From contig NZ_LT985361.1 of assembly GCF_900269665.1 (NCBI RefSeq), positions 6,854,880 to 6,918,879 of the forward strand: DNA of 64,000 nucleotides, given 5' to 3'. Shown piece after piece: positions 16,000-25,360 of the stretch. The notes beneath the pieces were generated by a model. That model did not search any database, was not told the origin of the DNA, and saw nothing but the letters and a program-made list of their open reading frames with translations. Position numbers and translations under genes: made by a program. This DNA is from Nocardia suismassiliense (lineage in GTDB: Bacteria > Actinomycetota > Actinomycetes > Mycobacteriales > Mycobacteriaceae). Every line of letters begins with the position of its first letter. Position 1 is the first letter of the stretch.

Positions 16000-17937
16000 T
16001 CACGGGGCCGGAGAACCCAGATCGATACCGAGGTCCGCGGCCGTGTCGTAACCGCTGCGGGCCAGGCGGCGCAGTTGGTCGGGACGCATGCCGAGGTGCA
16101 ATGACGTCTCCAACAGTGTCGCCAGCGGATGGTCGGGGTCTGCATCCAGTGCGGCGTCCAGCGCGATGCCGGCGAGCGGTCCGTCTCCGCGCACGTAAGC
16201 GCTGTACCCGAGCAGTGCTGCCGCTTCGGCTCGATCGCGGCCGGTCAAGGCACGGGTCAAAGCCGCCCACAGGCCTTCGGCAGCGACGGCATGATCGCCG
16301 ACGGCCAAGGCGAACATGGTGTCGCGGACCGCTCGATCCCGCAGGGCCGCAGCGAGTTCGGCGATTTCGGGCACCATGAGCTGCCCACCGGACTCGGTGT
16401 TCGCGATTTGCCACAGCACATAGTCGAGCGCTTCCCTGCTGTAGGAGCTCGGATCACCGCGCCGCACCGCCCGCGCATACCGATCTCGAGCCACGGCGAC
16501 CGCACTGTCCAAGAGCGACGCCACCTGATCCTGCAACTCGATGTCCTCCACCACCATCGCGGTCAGTTCCGCTCGGGAGCCGCGCACGTGCTTGCCGTCG
16601 AGCACGTTCGACAGCGCGACCACCGAGGTTGCCGGATCCGGCAGTGCCCCACGCCGATCCGGGCCGAGCAAACTCCACCAGCCTTCCTCGGCCTCGATCG
16701 CACACACCGCCCACGCGCCGGCCAGTGCGATATCGTGCGCGGCGAGCCGCCGGTCCAGCGCGTCGATCAACACCTCGAATCGCCCGGTGCCGCACTGCTC
16801 CCCAATCTCCGAGCGGTGCTCCGTCGGTTCCACGGCCCGGTCGTCGACCACCACCGCCAGCACCTCGGCGACGTCATCGTGCGCGCAGATCTGCATCACA
16901 CATTTCGCCACCATCCCGGCCCGCAACCTGCGCCGCCCACCGTCCTGATCCAGATCGAACCGCACCACCGCGTCGATGATCGCCCCGCCGCCGCGCCCCG
17001 GCGCCGACCGCAGCACCAGCACAACCAGCGACCGCTCCGGCGGAAACCCGATCATCGCGGGCACCGCCGCGATCAACTCCCCCGGCTCGTCCACGTGCAC
17101 AGCACTATCGGGCACGTCCGCCTCGAACGGCGGCGCCTGATCGGCACACACAACCATCCGCTCGTGCTCGGCCAGCTCGAACACGTCCCCGTCAGTCAGC
17201 GCGTCGAACCCGGCATCCAGCGAATCACCGATCCGCTCGATCTCCGCATCGAACACAGACGCGCCGGTCTGATCGCTATCCGCAGTGAGCACAGCGTCTT
17301 CCGCTCGTACCGGGTCATCCCGTCGCACTGTGTCGTCTATCCGGTCGAGGTCCACACCGAGTGCGGCCGCACCGGTCAGGTCGAGATCAGCGGTGAGCAC
17401 GGCATCTCCCGCCCGCACAGCGACTTCCGGCCACACCGCGTCGTCCGAACGCACATCGCCTTCCGAGCGCACGCTGTCTTCCAAGTGCGCGTTGTCTTCT
17501 GATCGCACAGTGGTGCCCGCCCGCGTAGCGTCGCGGACTCGCTCTATGGCCTCACCCAGCACGGTTGCGACATCCGGGTCTGTTTCAGAGGTGGGCACGA
17601 CATCGTCCAGTCGTACGGCGCCGTCGGACTGCCTGTCATCGTCGAAAGAACTGCCGTCGTCGGAGGAACTGGTGACGACAGATTCGCTACCGTCGAATCG
17701 CCCGTCACCGTCCGCGCCCTGCGTACTTCCGTCCTGCTTCTCACCTCCCGGCCGAAGAAACTCGCACGATCGCATCGCCGCAGCGAGACTCACGGGCGCT
17801 CGGGAACTGGATTTGCCGCGCAGCAACGACGGACGCGCACAGAAAAGCTCATCGCCGGCAGGCCCGGTGCCGCGGTGCTCGGAATCGGCCTGTGCCGCAG
17901 CACGACCGGTGGGCTGAGGGTTCGAGGGAGTGGTCAT
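16000..17937 (-). CDS. DUF4192 protein with long acidic N-terminal extension
   Basis: The C-terminal ~370 residues of this 645-residue protein match the actinobacterial DUF4192 family: the domain begins at VHVDEPGELIAAVPAMIGF, followed by PPERSLVVLVLR, and its last part (YVRGDGPLAGIALDAALDAD) resembles tetratricopeptide-type helices. Function is unknown. The first ~270 residues are unusual: very rich in Asp, Glu, Arg, Ser and Thr, probably disordered, with internal repeats. AGDAVLTADLDLTGAAALGV and AEDAVLTADSDQTGASVFDA, each followed by a D/E-R-I-x-D segment, are two copies of a ~31-residue unit, and shorter RSEDN/RSEGD/RSDDA repeats precede them. The ATG at 17937 (MTTPSNPQ) is chosen over one 30 codons upstream. 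Typical family members start close to the VHVDEP segment. Confidence 0.82.
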   Translation of the reverse strand: MTTPSNPQPTGRAAAQADSEHRGTGPAGDELFCARPSLLRGKSSSRAPVSLAAAMRSCEFLRPGGEKQDGSTQGADGDGRFDGSESVVTSSSDDGSSFDDDRQSDGAVRLDDVVPTSETDPDVATVLGEAIERVRDATRAGTTVRSEDNAHLEDSVRSEGDVRSDDAVWPEVAVRAGDAVLTADLDLTGAAALGVDLDRIDDTVRRDDPVRAEDAVLTADSDQTGASVFDAEIERIGDSLDAGFDALTDGDVFELAEHERMVVCADQAPPFEADVPDSAVHVDEPGELIAAVPAMIGFPPERSLVVLVLRSAPGRGGGAIIDAVVRFDLDQDGGRRRLRAGMVAKCVMQICAHDDVAEVLAVVVDDRAVEPTEHRSEIGEQCGTGRFEVLIDALDRRLAAHDIALAGAWAVCAIEAEEGWWSLLGPDRRGALPDPATSVVALSNVLDGKHVRGSRAELTAMVVEDIELQDQVASLLDSAVAVARDRYARAVRRGDPSSYSREALDYVLWQIANTESGGQLMVPEIAELAAALRDRAVRDTMFALAVGDHAVAAEGLWAALTRALTGRDRAEAAALLGYSAYVRGDGPLAGIALDAALDADPDHPLATLLETSLHLGMRPDQLRRLARSGYDTAADLGIDLGSPAP

Positions 17938-18075
17938 GGCGTCGAGACTGCCCGCCGCCCGCACCGAGTCCGCCGCGCTGACCAGGCGATTCAGCCACCC
18001 TGGGGAATTCCACCGCACTGTGGACAACTCAACCGCGGCAGCCCGCCACCACCACTCGCCTGTCCGCGAGAACTG

Positions 18076-18786
18076 CTATCGTCCCGCGCCGGCTACCCGC
18101 CGCGCCGCCGTCGTGAACAGCTCGTCCACCGCCGCCACATCCGGCTCGGCCCCGGAAAAAGACATATACGTCACAATGATTCGCACATCGTCTACCTGCC
18201 CGACCGCTGTCCGCATCGTCTCGGTCAACCCGGCTCCGCCGACATCCGGTGTCACCGTCCGCCGCAACGCCAGCGCATCGTCCGCGTCGATCGACGGCGC
18301 TGGCACGAGCTCGGTCGTCACGGTCGTCAGCGCGCCACCCCGGCTGACCCGCACCGACGCACACTGTTTCAGCTGGCTGCGCAGTGCGGCGAGCGGCTGC
18401 TCGGTCCGCGTCAACTCCACCGTGAGGGTGGCTCGCGTGGCATCGTCGGTACCGACGGCGATCTCAGTCTTGTTCGCCCCGAACACCTGTTGCGGCGGCG
18501 TACATGCCTCCGGCTGCACCCGCGCACCCCGCCCGGCTCCGGTCAGATCCCCGGCCGCCTGCGCCGCCGCTTCGGGCGGCAGCACCACCGCCGGATACCT
18601 GGCCGGAAACTGCGCCGGTTCGACCAGCAAAGCCGACAGCGCGGCCCCCACCTGCCGCGTCACTTCCGTCTGCTCGACCGCGACCGGATGACCGGCCACC
18701 GTCGCCCCACACCCGGCGAGCAACCCCGCACACGCCGCGGCCATGGCGAAGCTCACCCCCCTGCGCGCCGAATCCGCCACAGTCAC
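18076..18786 (-). CDS. Secreted lipoprotein of unknown function
   Basis: The product is about 236 residues with a bacterial lipoprotein signal: a hydrophobic stretch FAMAAACAGLLAGC with the lipobox LLAGC. The conserved Cys becomes the lipidated N-terminus and the protein is anchored on the outer face of the membrane. The mature part has two cysteines (EACTPP and QCASV) that could form a disulfide, and resembles small extracytoplasmic sensor-like domains of mycobacterial lipoproteins (PknH-type sensor/DUF5642-like). That resemblance is weak and from memory. The start is uncertain: GTG at 18786 or 18780 both give a short signal peptide. It is transcribed on the same strand as the DUF4192 gene, about 140 bases upstream of it. 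Confidence 0.7.
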   Translation of the reverse strand: MTVADSARRGVSFAMAAACAGLLAGCGATVAGHPVAVEQTEVTRQVGAALSALLVEPAQFPARYPAVVLPPEAAAQAAGDLTGAGRGARVQPEACTPPQQVFGANKTEIAVGTDDATRATLTVELTRTEQPLAALRSQLKQCASVRVSRGGALTTVTTELVPAPSIDADDALALRRTVTPDVGGAGLTETMRTAVGQVDDVRIIVTYMSFSGAEPDVAAVDELFTTAARRVAGAGR

Positions 18787-19033
18787 CCGGCCCACTGTGC
18801 CAAACTCCCGGTGCCCACCCGCCTCGCCACGCCGCCCTACCGGGAATGCGCGGGGCGCCGATGCTGTTGGCTCGTCGTATGGGTCGGTGTCCCGCCCGTG
18901 CTCGGTGACGGTCACCGGCATGGGGGACAATGGACATGGTCCCCGTCTCGGACGCCGCTCGTCTCGAACGACTCAGGTGTCGAACGCCCGAGCAGCAGCC
19001 GTGCCGGCGGACCCGCGCAGGAAGGAGTACGCG

Positions 19034-19987
19034 ATGGACCACGAGTCGCGAATGTACGAACTGGAGTTCCCAGCTCCGCAGCTGTCGTCCGACGACGGCG
19101 CGGGTCCGGTCCTGGTGCACGGACTGGAAGGTTTCACCGATGCGGGGCATGCGGTGCGGCTGGCCACCACGCACCTGCGCGAGAGCCTCGAAAGCGAATT
19201 GGTCGCCTCGTTCGATGTGGACGAGCTGCTCGACTACCGCTCGCGGCGCCCGCTCATGACGTTCAAGACCGACCACTTCTCCGAGTACGCCGAGCCCGAG
19301 CTCAACCTGTGGGCCCTGCGTGACACGGCGGGCACTCCGTTCCTGCTGCTCGCGGGCATCGAGCCGGACCTGCGCTGGGAGAAGTTCACCACCGCGGTCC
19401 GCCTGCTCGCCGAACAACTCGGCGTGCGGCGCAGCATCGGCCTCAGCGCCATCCCGATGGCGATCCCGCACACCCGTCCGCTCGGCGTGACCGCGCACTC
19501 CTCGGACCGCGATCTCATCCCAGAGCATCAGCGCTGGCCCGGTGAGTTGCAGGTGCCCGGCAGCGCGTCCTCGCTGCTGGAATACCGGATGTCCCAACAC
19601 GGTCACGAGTCCGTCGGCTTCTCCGTGCATGTGCCGCACTACCTCGCGCAGACCGCCTACCCGGAGGCCGCGCAGACCCTGCTGGAGAACGTCGCCGACA
19701 ACGCGGGCCTCGACATCCCGCTCGCCGCACTCGGCGAGGCGGCGGCCAGGGTGCGCGAACAGGTCAACGAGCACATCGCCGGAAACTCGGAGGTGGAGAC
19801 CGTCGTGCACGCGCTGGAACGCCAGTACGACAGCTTCGTCAGCGCGCAGGAACGCCAGTCGAGCCTGCTCGTCGGTGACGGCGAACTACCCAGCGGCGAC
19901 GAACTCGGCGCCGAATTCGAGCGCTTCCTCGCCGAGCAAGGCGGTTACGAGGGCGAGGAAGGCCCGGAACCGGGCGAACAGCGGTAG
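19034..19987 (+). CDS. PAC2-family protein (Rv2714-like)
   Basis: The 317-residue protein matches the PAC2 (proteasome assembly chaperone 2-like) family and corresponds to mycobacterial Rv2714 by position between ideR and lexA. The family signature VLVHGLEGFTDAGHAVRLA is near residue 26, and the core segment LLLAGIEPDLRWEKFTTAV follows. The C-terminal ~80 residues are helical and acidic (EFERFLAEQGGYEGEEGPEP). Its role in actinobacteria is not settled. The ATG at 19034 has GAAGGAG at 19021-19027 upstream. The DUF3516 helicase gene starts 26 bases after its stop codon on the same strand, so the two are probably co-transcribed. Confidence 0.88.
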   Translation: MDHESRMYELEFPAPQLSSDDGAGPVLVHGLEGFTDAGHAVRLATTHLRESLESELVASFDVDELLDYRSRRPLMTFKTDHFSEYAEPELNLWALRDTAGTPFLLLAGIEPDLRWEKFTTAVRLLAEQLGVRRSIGLSAIPMAIPHTRPLGVTAHSSDRDLIPEHQRWPGELQVPGSASSLLEYRMSQHGHESVGFSVHVPHYLAQTAYPEAAQTLLENVADNAGLDIPLAALGEAAARVREQVNEHIAGNSEVETVVHALERQYDSFVSAQERQSSLLVGDGELPSGDELGAEFERFLAEQGGYEGEEGPEPGEQR

Positions 19988-20013
19988 CAAGCCCGGATGC
20001 GGCAGCCCGTAGG

Positions 20014-22521
20014 GTGTTCGGAGTGGATCTGACCGAGCTGCTGGAGATACCGGGAACCGACGCCGACGCGCTGTACGAGTCCTTCGGGGCGTGGGCGGCC
20101 GAGCAGGGCACCCCGCTGTATCCGGCGCAGGACGAGGCGCTATTGGAGTTGGCGTCGGGATCCAACGTCATCCTCGCGACGCCGACAGGTTCCGGTAAGT
20201 CCTTGGTAGCGGTCGGCGCGCACCTCATCGCGCTGGCCCAGGGCAAACGCACCTACTACACCGCGCCGATCAAAGCGCTGGTCAGCGAGAAATTCTTCGC
20301 CCTGTGCGAGGTTTTCGGCGCCGACCGCGTCGGCATGGTCACCGGCGACGCCGCGGTCAACGCCGACGCGCCGATCATCTGCGCCACCGCGGAAATCCTC
20401 GCGAACCTCGCCCTGCGCGAGGGCTCGGCGGCCGATGTCGGCCAGGTCGTGATGGACGAATTCCACTTCTACGCCGACCCCGACCGCGGCTGGGCCTGGC
20501 AGGTCCCGCTGCTGGAACTGCCCCGCGCCCAGTTCCTGCTCATGTCCGCCACCCTCGGCGAGGTCGACTTCTTCGCCAAGGACATGGAACGCCGCACCGG
20601 TCGGCCGTCGGCGATCGTCGCGGGCACCGAACGTCCGGTGCCGCTGACCTTCTCGTACGCGCGCACCCCCATCACCGAGACGCTGGAAGAACTCGTCACC
20701 ACGCATCAGGCCCCGGTCTACGTGGTGCATTTCACGCAGGCCGCCGCGCTCGAACGGGCCCAGGCCCTGACCAGCGTGAATTTCGCCACCCGCGCCGAGA
20801 AGGACGCGATCGCCACGGCACTGGGCGAATTCCGCTTCGCCTCCGGCTTCGGCAAGACGCTGTCGCGGCTGATCCGGCACGGAATCGGCGTGCACCACGC
20901 GGGCATGCTGCCGAAGTACCGCCGCCTGGTCGAACGACTGGCTCAAGAGGGCCTGCTGAAAGTGGTCTGCGGCACCGACACCCTCGGCGTCGGCATCAAC
21001 GTCCCCATCCGCACCGTGCTGCTCACCGGCCTGACCAAGTACGACGGCGTGCGCACCCGCAGGCTGAAAGCCCGTGAGTTCCACCAGATCTCGGGTCGGG
21101 CGGGCCGCGCGGGGTACGACACCATGGGCACGGTCGTCGTGCAAGCGCCGGAGCACGAAGTGGAGAACACCCGCCTGCTCGCGAAGGCGGGCGACGACCC
21201 GAAGAAGCAGCGAAAGGTGGTGCGGCGCAAGCCTCCCGAGGGTTTCGTCTCGTGGAGCGAGGAGACCTTCGACCGTCTCGTCTCCGCCCAGCCGGAGCCG
21301 ATGGTCTCGCGCTTCAATGTGACGAACTCCATGCTGCTCAACGTGATTGCCCGCCCGGGCAACTGCTTCGACGCCATGCGCCACCTGCTCGAGGACAACC
21401 ACGAGCCGCGGCCCGCCCAGCGCAAACACATCCTGCGCGCCATCCGCCTCTACCGGGCGCTGCGCGACGCCGGGGTGGTCCAGCAGCTCGACGAACCCGA
21501 CGCGCAGGGCCGCCGCGCCCGCCTCACCGTCGACCTGCAACGCGACTTCGCCCTCGACCAGCCGCTGTCGCCGTTCGCGCTGGCCGCCTTCGAGCTGCTC
21601 GACAAAGACGCGCCCGGCTATACCCTCGATGTGGTGTCCCTCATCGAATCCACCCTGGAGGATCCGCGCCAGCTGCTGATGGCTCAGCAGCACAAGGCGC
21701 GCGGCGTGGCGATCAATGAGATGAAGGCCGACGGCATCGAGTACGACGAGCGCATGGAGCTGCTCGAAGAGGTCACCTGGCCCAAACCCCTCGCCGAGCT
21801 GATCGAGCCTGCCTTCGAGACCTACCGCGCCGGGCACCCGTGGGTGTCGGAGTTCGCGCCGTCACCCAAGTCGGTGGTGCGCGACATGATCGAACGCTCG
21901 ATGACCTTCGCCGAGCTGATCTCGCACTACGAACTGGCCCGCTCCGAGGGCGTGGTGCTGCGCTATCTCGCGGATGCTTACCGCGCGCTGCGCCGCACCG
22001 TGCCGGACGCCGCGCGCACCGAGGAACTCGACGACATCACCGAGTGGCTCGGCGAACTGGTCCGCCAGGTCGACTCCAGCCTGCTCGACGAGTGGGAGCA
22101 GCTCACCAACCCCGGCGCGGAGATCGACGCCGACCAGCTCGCCTTCGGCGCCGAGACGGTGCGCCCCATCTCCGCCAACGAGCGCGCGTTCCGGGTGATG
22201 ATCCGCAACGCCATGTTCCGCCGGGTCGAGCTGGCCGCGCTGCGCCGCTGGGACGCGCTGGCCGAGATGGGCATCGGGCCGGATTGGGAGACCGAACTGG
22301 CCCCCTATTTCGCCGAGTACGAAAGCATCGGCATCGGTCAGGACGCTCGCGGACCGCAACTGTTCCAGATCGAACGAAGACCCGGTTTCTGGCAGGTGCG
22401 CCAGGTCCTCGACGACCCGGCGGGCGACCATGGCTGGTCGATCGTCGGTGTGGTGGACCTGGCCGAGTCCGATGCCGCCGGCGAGGTCGTCTTCGACGAA
22501 ATCACGGTGTCCGCAGGCTGA
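20014..22521 (+). CDS. DEAD/DEAH-box superfamily 2 helicase with DUF3516
   Basis: The 835-residue protein is an ATP-dependent helicase of the Ski2/HelY-like type. Motif I is ATPTGSGKS (about residue 56), motif II is VVMDEFHFY (a DEFH box), motif III is LMSATLGE, and motif VI is QISGRAGRAGYD. The second half, from about residue 430, matches the DUF3516 domain found only in actinobacterial helicases. The substrate (RNA or DNA) is unknown. The GTG at 20014 is used; a second GTG at 20023 (VDLTELLEI) is equally plausible. There is no sign of truncation. Confidence 0.88.
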   Translation: MFGVDLTELLEIPGTDADALYESFGAWAAEQGTPLYPAQDEALLELASGSNVILATPTGSGKSLVAVGAHLIALAQGKRTYYTAPIKALVSEKFFALCEVFGADRVGMVTGDAAVNADAPIICATAEILANLALREGSAADVGQVVMDEFHFYADPDRGWAWQVPLLELPRAQFLLMSATLGEVDFFAKDMERRTGRPSAIVAGTERPVPLTFSYARTPITETLEELVTTHQAPVYVVHFTQAAALERAQALTSVNFATRAEKDAIATALGEFRFASGFGKTLSRLIRHGIGVHHAGMLPKYRRLVERLAQEGLLKVVCGTDTLGVGINVPIRTVLLTGLTKYDGVRTRRLKAREFHQISGRAGRAGYDTMGTVVVQAPEHEVENTRLLAKAGDDPKKQRKVVRRKPPEGFVSWSEETFDRLVSAQPEPMVSRFNVTNSMLLNVIARPGNCFDAMRHLLEDNHEPRPAQRKHILRAIRLYRALRDAGVVQQLDEPDAQGRRARLTVDLQRDFALDQPLSPFALAAFELLDKDAPGYTLDVVSLIESTLEDPRQLLMAQQHKARGVAINEMKADGIEYDERMELLEEVTWPKPLAELIEPAFETYRAGHPWVSEFAPSPKSVVRDMIERSMTFAELISHYELARSEGVVLRYLADAYRALRRTVPDAARTEELDDITEWLGELVRQVDSSLLDEWEQLTNPGAEIDADQLAFGAETVRPISANERAFRVMIRNAMFRRVELAALRRWDALAEMGIGPDWETELAPYFAEYESIGIGQDARGPQLFQIERRPGFWQVRQVLDDPAGDHGWSIVGVVDLAESDAAGEVVFDEITVSAG

Positions 22522-22693
22522 CCAAGCACCGCCGCCCCACCCCGAAATCTACAGAATCCATACAGGTCACCGCCCTCTTCGCACCCGTATTCTGGTGCCG
22601 TCCGGGGGTGCTGCCGACGCGAGGTTTGACGGATTCGTTTCTGGGTAGGGGCCGCTGATACTCTCTCCGCTGCTGCCAAGCGAAAGATCAACT

Positions 22694-23794
22694 ATGCCCG
22701 AATCACCGTTCCTTGTCATCTATCCCGAGCGAGTGCGCGAGAACTACAGCGCACTCCATGCCGCCATGCCCGCGGCAAGGATTCGCTTCGCGGTCAAGGC
22801 AAGCCCGGTGCCGGAGATCATTCGAGCACTCGACGAGGAAGGCGCCGAGTTCGATGTCGCCAGCATCGGCGAGATCGAGCTGTGCCTCGCGCTCGGTGTC
22901 GAACCGGACACACTCTGCTACGGCAATCCGATCAAGAAGGCCGCCGACATCGCCCGCGCCTACGCGTTGGGGGTGCGCCGGTACGCCTTCGACACCGAGG
23001 ACGATCTGCTGCGCATCGTCGAGCACGCGCCGGGCTCGGAGGTCGAATGCCGCTTCCTGGCTTCGGCGCCGGAGTCGCGCACGCCGTTCGGCGCCAAGTT
23101 CGGCTGCACGCCGGGCGAAGCGTTCCGGCTGCTGGTGCGGGCGCGTGATCTGGGGTTGATCGTCGGCGGGCCGTACTTCCACGTCGGGTCCCAGCAGCTC
23201 GATCCGGACGCGTGGCGGATCGGCATCGAGCAGGCGGGCCGGATCGTGGAAGCGTTGGCCGACAAGGACATTCACGTGCGATCCGTGAATATCGGTGGCG
23301 GACTGCCGATCGCGTACGCCGACCCGGCGCCCGCGTTGCCCGAGATCGCGGCGGTGGTCGACGCCGCCGTGACCGAATTCCTGCCTGAGACCGCCGGATT
23401 GGTGGTGGAACCCGGCCGCGCACTGGTCGGTTCCGCGGGCATCATCCATGCCGAAGTCGTGGGCGTGCGCGTCGCGCCGGACGGCCGACGCTGGGTGTAT
23501 CTCGACATCGGCCGCTACAACGGCATGGCCGAGACAGAGAACGAGTACATCGCCTACCGGTTCCGCACGGACCGGGACGGCGACCCCGTCGACGAGGCGG
23601 TGGTGGCCGGTCCGACCTGCGACGGAGACGATGTACTGTATCAACGCACGCGAGTCCTCCTACCGACCACGTTGCGAGCCGGTGATCGCATTCAGATCCT
23701 CGACACCGGCGCCTATACCGCGAGCTATTCGTCGGTGTCCTTCAATGGTTTTCCGCCCTTGACCGTTCATGTCTCGGGCGCTGAGCGAGAGTGA
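22694..23794 (+). CDS. Ornithine decarboxylase-like PLP enzyme (fold type III)
   Basis: The 366-residue protein matches group IV (alanine-racemase-fold) decarboxylases, which turn ornithine into putrescine. The PLP lysine is Lys35 in FAVKASP. The Gly-rich phosphate-binding segment is NIGGGLPIAY, EPGRALV provides the Arg/Glu contacts, and the active-site cysteine is in GPTCDGDD. The GPTCD motif with a following Asp suggests ornithine or lysine as substrate. The next gene overlaps or immediately follows and encodes the enzymes that convert putrescine to spermidine, so ornithine is the likely substrate. The operon may start in 22522-22693, where no other gene is seen. Confidence 0.88.
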   Translation: MPESPFLVIYPERVRENYSALHAAMPAARIRFAVKASPVPEIIRALDEEGAEFDVASIGEIELCLALGVEPDTLCYGNPIKKAADIARAYALGVRRYAFDTEDDLLRIVEHAPGSEVECRFLASAPESRTPFGAKFGCTPGEAFRLLVRARDLGLIVGGPYFHVGSQQLDPDAWRIGIEQAGRIVEALADKDIHVRSVNIGGGLPIAYADPAPALPEIAAVVDAAVTEFLPETAGLVVEPGRALVGSAGIIHAEVVGVRVAPDGRRWVYLDIGRYNGMAETENEYIAYRFRTDRDGDPVDEAVVAGPTCDGDDVLYQRTRVLLPTTLRAGDRIQILDTGAYTASYSSVSFNGFPPLTVHVSGAERE

Positions 23795-23801
23795 GTTTGC
23801 C

Positions 23802-25004
23802 ATGACGGCGGATTTCACCGGCTGGCATGTGCTGGCCGAGTTCGGTGGTGTCGACGCGACCCTCTGCGACGACCTCGAACGCCTCGAATCGGCGTTGCGT
23901 GAGTCTTTGATCGCGGCGGGCGTCACCATCTGCGATGTCGTACACAAGAAGTTCGATCCGCAGGGGGTGACTGTCCTCGCGCTGTTGTCGGAGTCTCACG
24001 CCTCGATTCACACCTATCCAGAGTCCGGCGACATCTTTGTCGACGTCTTCACCTGCGGCAGTATCGGCGCCGGCGCGTCGAAGGCCGTCGAACTGTTGCG
24101 AGACAAGTTGTCTCCCAAGGATGTTCGCATGGAGGTGATCCGCCGCGGGCACGGCTCGCAGCGGATCGAGGAACCGGTGGGCGCGGGCCTGACCCGCATC
24201 TGGGATCTGCACGAAGTGATTGTGGACACTCGTACTCCGTTCCAGCACATGGTGATCGCGCGCACCGAGCAGGGCATCAGCCTGTTCTCCGACGACGATC
24301 GCCAGTCCACGGAGTTCTCCCAGCTGACCTACCACGAGGCGATGATGGTTCCGGCGTTCGCGCTCGCCGCGAAGCTGGACAAGGTACTCATCATCGGCTC
24401 CGGTGAGGGCGTGGCCAGTCAGATGTCGGTCGCCGCCGGCGCGACGCTGGTCGACCACGTCGACATCGATCAGCTCGAGGTCGAGCTGTGCGCCGAGCAC
24501 CTGCCCTACGGCTACACCAGCGCCGACCTGGCCGCCGCCGTCAAGGGCGAAGGCCCGATCAAGGTGCACTACGCCGACGGCTGGGACTTCCTCGCCAAGG
24601 CCGCCGAGGCCGGGACGCGTTACGACGTCATCGTGATCGATCTGCCCGACGAGCGGGTCGAGGACGCGCAGCACAACCGCCTCTACGAGTCGGAGTTCCT
24701 GTCCCGATGTCGGGCCCTGCTCGCTCCCGGCGGCGTGCTGAGCGCCCAGGCCGGTTGCGCGACCATGTGGCGCAACGAGACGTTGAAGCGGTCCTGGAAT
24801 CGGTTCCACGAACAGTTCGGCACCGTCGTCCAGTACGGCAGCGACGAACACGAGTGGACCTTCCTGTTCGGCACGAACGAGCAGCTGCCCGACCCGGTGC
24901 AGACCATGACCGACCGTCTGCCCACCCTGCCCTACCGGCCCGAAACCGTCGACGCACGAGCACTCGTGCGCGGCGCGATCGAACCCCACGCCCTGCGCGT
25001 ATAG
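23802..25004 (+). CDS. Fused S-adenosylmethionine decarboxylase / spermidine synthase (SpeH-SpeE)
   Basis: Two enzymes are joined in 400 residues. Residues about 1-120 are a prokaryotic AdoMet decarboxylase that self-cleaves to make a pyruvoyl group: SESHASIHTYPE gives the cleavage site between Glu64 and Ser65, and DVFTCG holds the processing cysteine. Residues about 135-390 are an aminopropyltransferase, with the AdoMet-binding VLIIGSGEGVASQM, the acidic VDHVDIDQ and the catalytic-loop IVIDLPDER. The fusion makes decarboxylated AdoMet and uses it at once to convert putrescine to spermidine. GSGEG replaces the usual GGGDG. The ATG at 23802 is chosen over 23769 because GAGAGTGAG precedes it and family members begin near GWHVLAEF. 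It follows the ornithine decarboxylase-like gene by 7 bases. Confidence 0.9.
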   Translation: MTADFTGWHVLAEFGGVDATLCDDLERLESALRESLIAAGVTICDVVHKKFDPQGVTVLALLSESHASIHTYPESGDIFVDVFTCGSIGAGASKAVELLRDKLSPKDVRMEVIRRGHGSQRIEEPVGAGLTRIWDLHEVIVDTRTPFQHMVIARTEQGISLFSDDDRQSTEFSQLTYHEAMMVPAFALAAKLDKVLIIGSGEGVASQMSVAAGATLVDHVDIDQLEVELCAEHLPYGYTSADLAAAVKGEGPIKVHYADGWDFLAKAAEAGTRYDVIVIDLPDERVEDAQHNRLYESEFLSRCRALLAPGGVLSAQAGCATMWRNETLKRSWNRFHEQFGTVVQYGSDEHEWTFLFGTNEQLPDPVQTMTDRLPTLPYRPETVDARALVRGAIEPHALRV

Positions 25005-25011
25005 AACAACC

Positions 25012-25055
25012 GAACGCACCGGCCCCCAACCGCTTTCACGGGAGCCGGTGCGTTC
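25012..25055 (+). terminator. Terminator hairpin after the polyamine operon
   Basis: GAACGCACCGGC at 25012-25023 pairs perfectly with GCCGGTGCGTTC at 25044-25055, a 12-bp stem with a 20-base loop, 7 bases after the speHE stop codon. Confidence 0.75.
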
Positions 25056-25065
25056 TGCGTTCCGT

Positions 25066-25133
25066 CTTGACGTACGGTGCATGCTCTTGACGCAGGCTGC
25101 GGCCTACGTCAAGAGCATGCTCAGTACGTCAAG
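25066..25133. repeat. 68-bp interrupted inverted repeat
   Basis: CTTGACGTAC + 3 bases + GCATGCTCTTGACG on the left mirrors CGTCAAGAGCATGC + 3 bases + GTACGTCAAG on the right, around a 14-base centre. Apart from the symmetric 3-base mismatch the arms are perfect over 24 bases. The core TTGACG appears twice on each side. It lies between convergent genes and could be a bidirectional terminator or a remnant of a mobile element. Confidence 0.75.
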
Positions 25134-25159
25134 TGCACGGTTGGATGGGGGTTGTTGGG

Positions 25160-25360
25160 TTAGGAGCGTTTGCGGTATTCGTCGACGTTCAGGCCGCCTA
25201 CGCCCCAATTGGTCAGGTCGACCTCATCGATGACCACGAAGGTCATTTCCGGGTCCTTGTCGAGGACGGTGTGGAGTAGGTCGGTGACGCCTTTGATCAA
25301 GTGCGCCTTCTGTTCTCGGGTGACGCCTTCGTTGGTGACCTTGATGTTTACGTAGGGCAT
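25160..25360 (-). CDS. 4-oxalocrotonate tautomerase family protein
   Basis: The 66-residue protein belongs to the 4-OT/MIF-like tautomerases. The catalytic N-terminal proline is present as Pro2 (MPYVNIKV), and the family's VTREQKAHLIKGVTDLLHTV helix and VVIDEV strand follow. Such enzymes move a proton between keto and enol forms of small acids. Its ATG shares the A of the SDR gene's TGA stop, so it is translated together with that gene and probably acts in the same pathway. Both are likely repressed by the TetR protein encoded at 26185. Confidence 0.9.
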   Translation of the reverse strand: MPYVNIKVTNEGVTREQKAHLIKGVTDLLHTVLDKDPEMTFVVIDEVDLTNWGVGGLNVDEYRKRS

